Below, one piece after another: positions 6,105-8,301 of a DNA stretch of 8,301 nucleotides. The first letter of the stretch is position 1, and each line of letters opens with the position of its first letter. Location: assembly GCA_022843505.1 (NCBI GenBank), contig JALHNN010000091.1, positions 1-8,301 of the forward strand, read 5' to 3'. The position numbers were made by a program, and so were the translations under genes. The stretch is from Sulfuritalea sp. Lineage in GTDB: Bacteria > Pseudomonadota > Gammaproteobacteria > Burkholderiales > Rhodocyclaceae. The notes beneath the pieces are model-generated. The model was not told the origin of the DNA. It searched no databases and worked only from the letters and a program-made list of their open reading frames with translations.

Positions 6105-6160
6105 CGTTGTTTGTGGCAGAGTGAGCGCTCGCAAGAATAGACCATGCGGAGGACCTGCCG
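6105..6160. promoter_or_regulatory. Divergent promoter region with GAGCGCTC palindrome
   Basis: This 56-base gap must carry promoters for both the minus-strand oxidoreductase run and the plus-strand DsrE gene. TTGTGG (6111-6116) and AAGAAT (6133-6138) are 16 bases apart and make a modest sigma-70 candidate for the plus strand. GAGCGCTC (6123-6130) is an 8-base palindrome between them, placed where a regulator could affect both directions. I find no convincing minus-strand promoter; it may lie inside the dsrE gene. Confidence 0.35.
6148..6153 (+). promoter_or_regulatory. Strong Shine-Dalgarno of the DsrE-family gene
   Basis: GGAGGA lies 7 bases before the ATG at 6161. It fixes the start and suggests good expression of this small exported protein. 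Confidence 0.7.
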
Positions 6161-6565
6161 ATGAATTTCCTGAAATCGACGCTGCTCGCCCTGGCGCTGT
6201 TCGCCATCGCCCCGGGCCTGGCCGCCGCGCAGAATCGCGTGGTGTTCCAGCTCAACGACGAGGATTCGCGCAAGTGGCACACGGTGCTGGCCAACGTCAA
6301 CAACGTGCAGGAGGAGCTGGGCAAGGTCGAGGTGGCGGTGGTGGTGATCGGACCGGCGCTGGGCATGCTCAAGGCCGACGCGCTGACCGCCAACAAGGTG
6401 CAGGACGCGATGGCGGCGGGGGTGCGCTTCGTCGCCTGCGGCAACTCGATGAGCGCCATGAAACTGGAGAAGGACGACATGATCGACAGGATCGATTACG
6501 CCCGCGCCGGCTATGTCGAAATCATGCGCCTGCAGCAGCAGGGCTGGACCTACCTGAGGCCATGA
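6161..6565 (+). CDS. Exported DsrE-family protein
   Basis: A 134-residue protein of the DsrE/DsrF-like (COG1416) fold. Residues 1-23 are a Sec signal peptide (basic MNFLK, hydrophobic STLLALALFAIAPGL, cleavage after AAA before Q24), so the mature protein of about 111 residues is periplasmic. The fold elements are RVVFQLNDEDSRKWHTVLANVNNVQEEL (26-53), VEVAVVVIGPALGMLK (56-71) and GVRFVACGNSMSAMKL (87-102). C93 in ACGNSM is at the position of the reactive cysteine of many DsrE-like proteins and is the only cysteine in the mature part. Cytoplasmic DsrE/TusD proteins carry sulfane sulfur, but for exported single-domain members the function is not established. A strong GGAGGA precedes the start. 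The stop overlaps the next gene by four bases (ATGA). It is transcribed away from the redox-themed minus-strand run. Confidence 0.85.
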   Translation: MNFLKSTLLALALFAIAPGLAAAQNRVVFQLNDEDSRKWHTVLANVNNVQEELGKVEVAVVVIGPALGMLKADALTANKVQDAMAAGVRFVACGNSMSAMKLEKDDMIDRIDYARAGYVEIMRLQQQGWTYLRP

Positions 6566-7230
6566 GCGCGATGGCCCTGGTCGACTGGTCGCGCATCGAT
6601 ACCGTCCTGCTCGACATGGACGGCACCCTGCTCGACCTCAATTTCGACAACCACTTCTGGCAGGTGCACCTGCCGCAGCGCTACGCCGCCGCACGCGGCC
6701 TGCCGCCGGCCGCCGGACGCGAGGAACTGATGGCGCGCTACCACGCCCGCGCCGGCACCCTGGAGTGGTATTCGGTGGACTTCTGGGAAACCGAGCTGGA
6801 ACTCGACATCATGCGCTTCAAGGAAGAGGTCGCCCACCTGATCGACATCCACCCCCACGTGGTCGATTTCCTCGAGGCCGTGCGCGAATCCGGGCGGCGC
6901 ATCGTGCTGGCGACCAACGCCCACCACAAGAGCGTGACGCTGAAGATGGCAAGGACCGGCCTGTCGCCGCGCTTCGACGCCATCGTCAGCTCCCACGAAC
7001 TTGGCGCCGCCAAGGAGGCGCAGGAATTCTGGCACCGCCTGTATGCCGTCGAGCCCTTCGATCCGGCGCGCACCCTGCTGGTCGACGACAGCCTGCCGGT
7101 GCTCGATTCGGCGCGCCGCTTCGGCATCGCCCATCTGGTCGCGGTGAAAAGGCCGGATACCACGCAACCGGTCAAGGACACCGGCGGCTACCCGGCGATC
7201 GACGATTTTTCGCAGTTGCTGCCGGATTGA
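6562..7230 (+). CDS. yrfG: GMP/IMP nucleotidase YrfG-type HAD hydrolase
   Basis: A 222-residue HAD-superfamily phosphatase, the same length as E. coli YrfG, which dephosphorylates GMP and IMP. Motif I is LLDMDGTLLDLNFDNHFW (16-33), with nucleophile D18 and acid/base D20; the LDLNFDNHFW continuation is characteristic of the YrfG group. The cap domain spans about 30-100. Motif II is VLATNAH (115-121, T118), motif III K151 in GAAKEAQ, and motif IV LLVDDS (172-177, D175/D176) for Mg2+. It is a cytoplasmic enzyme of purine nucleotide turnover. ATG 6562 overlaps the dsrE stop (ATGA), with GAGG nearby; an in-frame ATG at 6571 would remove three residues. The neighbouring dsrE is co-transcribed but has no obvious functional tie. 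Confidence 0.88.
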   Translation: MSAMALVDWSRIDTVLLDMDGTLLDLNFDNHFWQVHLPQRYAAARGLPPAAGREELMARYHARAGTLEWYSVDFWETELELDIMRFKEEVAHLIDIHPHVVDFLEAVRESGRRIVLATNAHHKSVTLKMARTGLSPRFDAIVSSHELGAAKEAQEFWHRLYAVEPFDPARTLLVDDSLPVLDSARRFGIAHLVAVKRPDTTQPVKDTGGYPAIDDFSQLLPD

Positions 7231-7245
7231 TTGCTGCGCCGCAGC

Positions 7246-7273
7246 TTGACGGCATCGCGGTGCCCGCTATGGT
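7246..7273 (+). promoter_or_regulatory. Candidate sigma-70 promoter of the malonyl-CoA decarboxylase gene
   Basis: TTGACG (7246-7251) matches five of six consensus -35 bases, and TATGGT (7268-7273) four of six -10 bases, with a 16-base spacer. Transcription would start near 7280, about 70 bases before the decarboxylase ATG. A short GC hairpin GCTGC-gcc-GCAGC (7233-7245) sits just upstream, after the yrfG stop, and lacks a T-run, so it is not called as a terminator. Confidence 0.45.
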
Positions 7274-7349
7274 GCGTGATACCCCATGATTGCGCCGACC
7301 GACAGCTACCCAGTACTCTCGCCCGCCGCCCAAGGCCGGACCGTCCGCC

Positions 7350-8301
7350 ATGGTTGAAGGCCTGGTCCAGCGCCTGCGCTCGATAGTCGGCGCCCGTGGT
7401 ACGGCGAGCGCGCGGCCGAAACAGGTGGACGACTGGCGCCGCCAGCTGCGCGAATGCGCCGAGGCCAAGGGTGGCGAGGTTTCCGCCCGCACACGCGCCG
7501 CGGCTCTGGCGCAGACCTACCTGCAGCTCGACGATGTCGGGCGCAAGGCCTTCCTCCGGCTGATCTCGCTCGAATTCGGCCCCGATCCGGCGCGCGTGGC
7601 GACCGCGCACGAGGCCTACCAGGCGTCGGTTGGCCGCGACGGCCAGTGGGATGCCGAAGCCGAGCTGCGTGCTGCGCTGCGCTCGGCGCGCATCCGCATC
7701 CTCACCCAGTTCAACGCCATTCCGCAGGGCGTCAAGTTCCTCGTCGACCTGCGCGCCGACCTGCTGCGCTACCTCGACGAGGAGCCGGGCCTGGCGCCGC
7801 TCGACCGCGAGCTGGAATCGCGCCTCGCCGCCTGGTTCGACGTCGGCTTCCTCGAACTGCAGCGCATCACCTGGAACTCGCCGGCCACCCTGCTGGAAAA
7901 GCTGATCCAGTACGAGGCGGTGCACGCCATCCGCTCCTGGGACGACCTGAAGAACCGCCTCGATTCCGACCGCCGGCTCTACGCTTTCTTCCATCCGCGC
8001 ATGCCCATGGAACCGCTGATCTTCGTCGAGGTGGCGCTCACCGACCGCCTGGCCGACAGCATCCAGGCCCTGCTCGACGAGCAGGCGCCGGTGTTCGACG
8101 CGCGCCGCGCCGACACGGCGATCTTCTATTCGATCTCGAATACCCAGGCCGGCCTGCGCGGCGTCTCCTTCGGCAATTTCCTGTTGAAGCGCGTGATCGA
8201 CGACCTGCGGCGCGACTTTCCCAAGCTGCGCCTTTTCGCCACGCTTTCGCCGCTGCCCGGCTTCGCCGCCTGGGTGAAAAAGAATCCCGGCGAACTGGCG
8301 G
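7350..8301 (+). CDS. Malonyl-CoA decarboxylase, N-terminal part (cut by the window edge)
   Basis: The first 317 codons of a malonyl-CoA decarboxylase that continues past the right edge; family members are about 430-490 residues. The enzyme converts malonyl-CoA to acetyl-CoA and CO2. Residues about 1-175 form the helical N-terminal domain seen in this family. FDVGFLELQRITWNSPATLLEKLIQYEAVHAI (163-194), LYAFFHPRMPMEPLIFVEVAL (210-230), TAIFYSISNTQAGLRGVSFGNFLLKRV (256-282) and LRLFATLSPLPGFAAW (293-308) match it closely. The last two belong to the acetyltransferase-like catalytic domain; the FYSIS-x-TQ stretch lies where the catalytic serine is, and the partner histidine is expected in the missing C-terminus. 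No frameshift or stop is seen. ATG 7350 has a weak GGA nine bases before it. No malonyl-CoA synthetase or malonate transporter is visible, though it could lie beyond the edge. Confidence 0.9.
   Translation, partial: MVEGLVQRLRSIVGARGTASARPKQVDDWRRQLRECAEAKGGEVSARTRAAALAQTYLQLDDVGRKAFLRLISLEFGPDPARVATAHEAYQASVGRDGQWDAEAELRAALRSARIRILTQFNAIPQGVKFLVDLRADLLRYLDEEPGLAPLDRELESRLAAWFDVGFLELQRITWNSPATLLEKLIQYEAVHAIRSWDDLKNRLDSDRRLYAFFHPRMPMEPLIFVEVALTDRLADSIQALLDEQAPVFDARRADTAIFYSISNTQAGLRGVSFGNFLLKRVIDDLRRDFPKLRLFATLSPLPGFAAWVKKNPGELA

Noticed and set aside
5097..6140. A 347-codon plus-strand open frame opposite the FAD oxidoreductase
   Set aside because: No recognisable domain, while the opposite strand reads a full-length flavoprotein with all family motifs.
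5944..6561. In-frame extension of the nucleotidase upstream to 5944
   Set aside because: It would run antisense through the flavoprotein and out of frame through dsrE; ATG 6562 gives exactly the family length and a typical N-terminus.
7233..7245. GCTGC-gcc-GCAGC hairpin after yrfG as a terminator
   Set aside because: The stem is only five base pairs, there is no T-run, and it abuts the candidate -35 of the next gene.

Overview
The window reads as an 8.3-kb piece of a high-GC proteobacterial chromosome, most likely a betaproteobacterium, with Rhodocyclales-like relatives my best guess. That guess rests on codon use (strong G/C at third positions), a DsbB/BdbC-type protein, a YrfG-type nucleotidase, an acyl-CoA toolkit and short intergenic distances. 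No rRNA, tRNA, insertion sequence, phage gene or CRISPR array is visible. Almost all of the sequence is coding.

Layout. (1) Positions 1-669 hold a two-gene toxin-antitoxin module: a TumE/DUF6516-type toxin followed by an HVO_A0114-type winged-helix DNA-binding antitoxin, with a 4-base overlap. A perfect 9-bp inverted repeat overlaps the toxin start codon and is a good operator candidate. The module looks less GC-rich than its surroundings and is probably acquired. (2) Positions 757-2215 hold two co-directional metabolic genes, a small Rossmann NAD(P)-binding oxidoreductase and an enoyl-CoA hydratase/isomerase homologue that lacks one of the two classical catalytic glutamates. A terminator-like hairpin follows between the convergent genes. 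(3) Positions 2264-6104 (minus strand) hold a tightly packed five-gene run, in transcription order: L-2-hydroxyglutarate dehydrogenase-like FAD oxidoreductase, exported LolA-fold-like protein, DsbB, membrane-anchored DsbA-like thioredoxin-fold protein, glutathione S-transferase. The last three overlap by 4 bases each, so they are almost certainly co-transcribed. (4) Positions 6105-6160 are a 56-bp divergent intergenic region. (5) Positions 6161-7230 hold an exported DsrE-family protein overlapping by 4 bases with a YrfG-type HAD nucleotidase. (6) From 7350 to the right edge lies the first 317 codons of a malonyl-CoA decarboxylase, cut off by the window and preceded by a plausible sigma-70 promoter.

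How they fit together. The minus-strand run has an envelope thiol-redox theme: DsbB would reoxidise the DsbA-like partner using quinone, and the exported protein upstream is a possible client. The divergent DsrE protein is also predicted to be exported and has one conserved-looking cysteine, so it may touch the same thiol/sulfur chemistry; this is inference from position. The acyl-CoA enzymes on either side look like ordinary fatty-acid or malonate metabolism. I do not see a clear novel multi-gene system. The most interesting items are the toxin-antitoxin operator arrangement, the dedicated DsbA/DsbB pair with its possible client, and the enoyl-CoA hydratase homologue with an altered active site.
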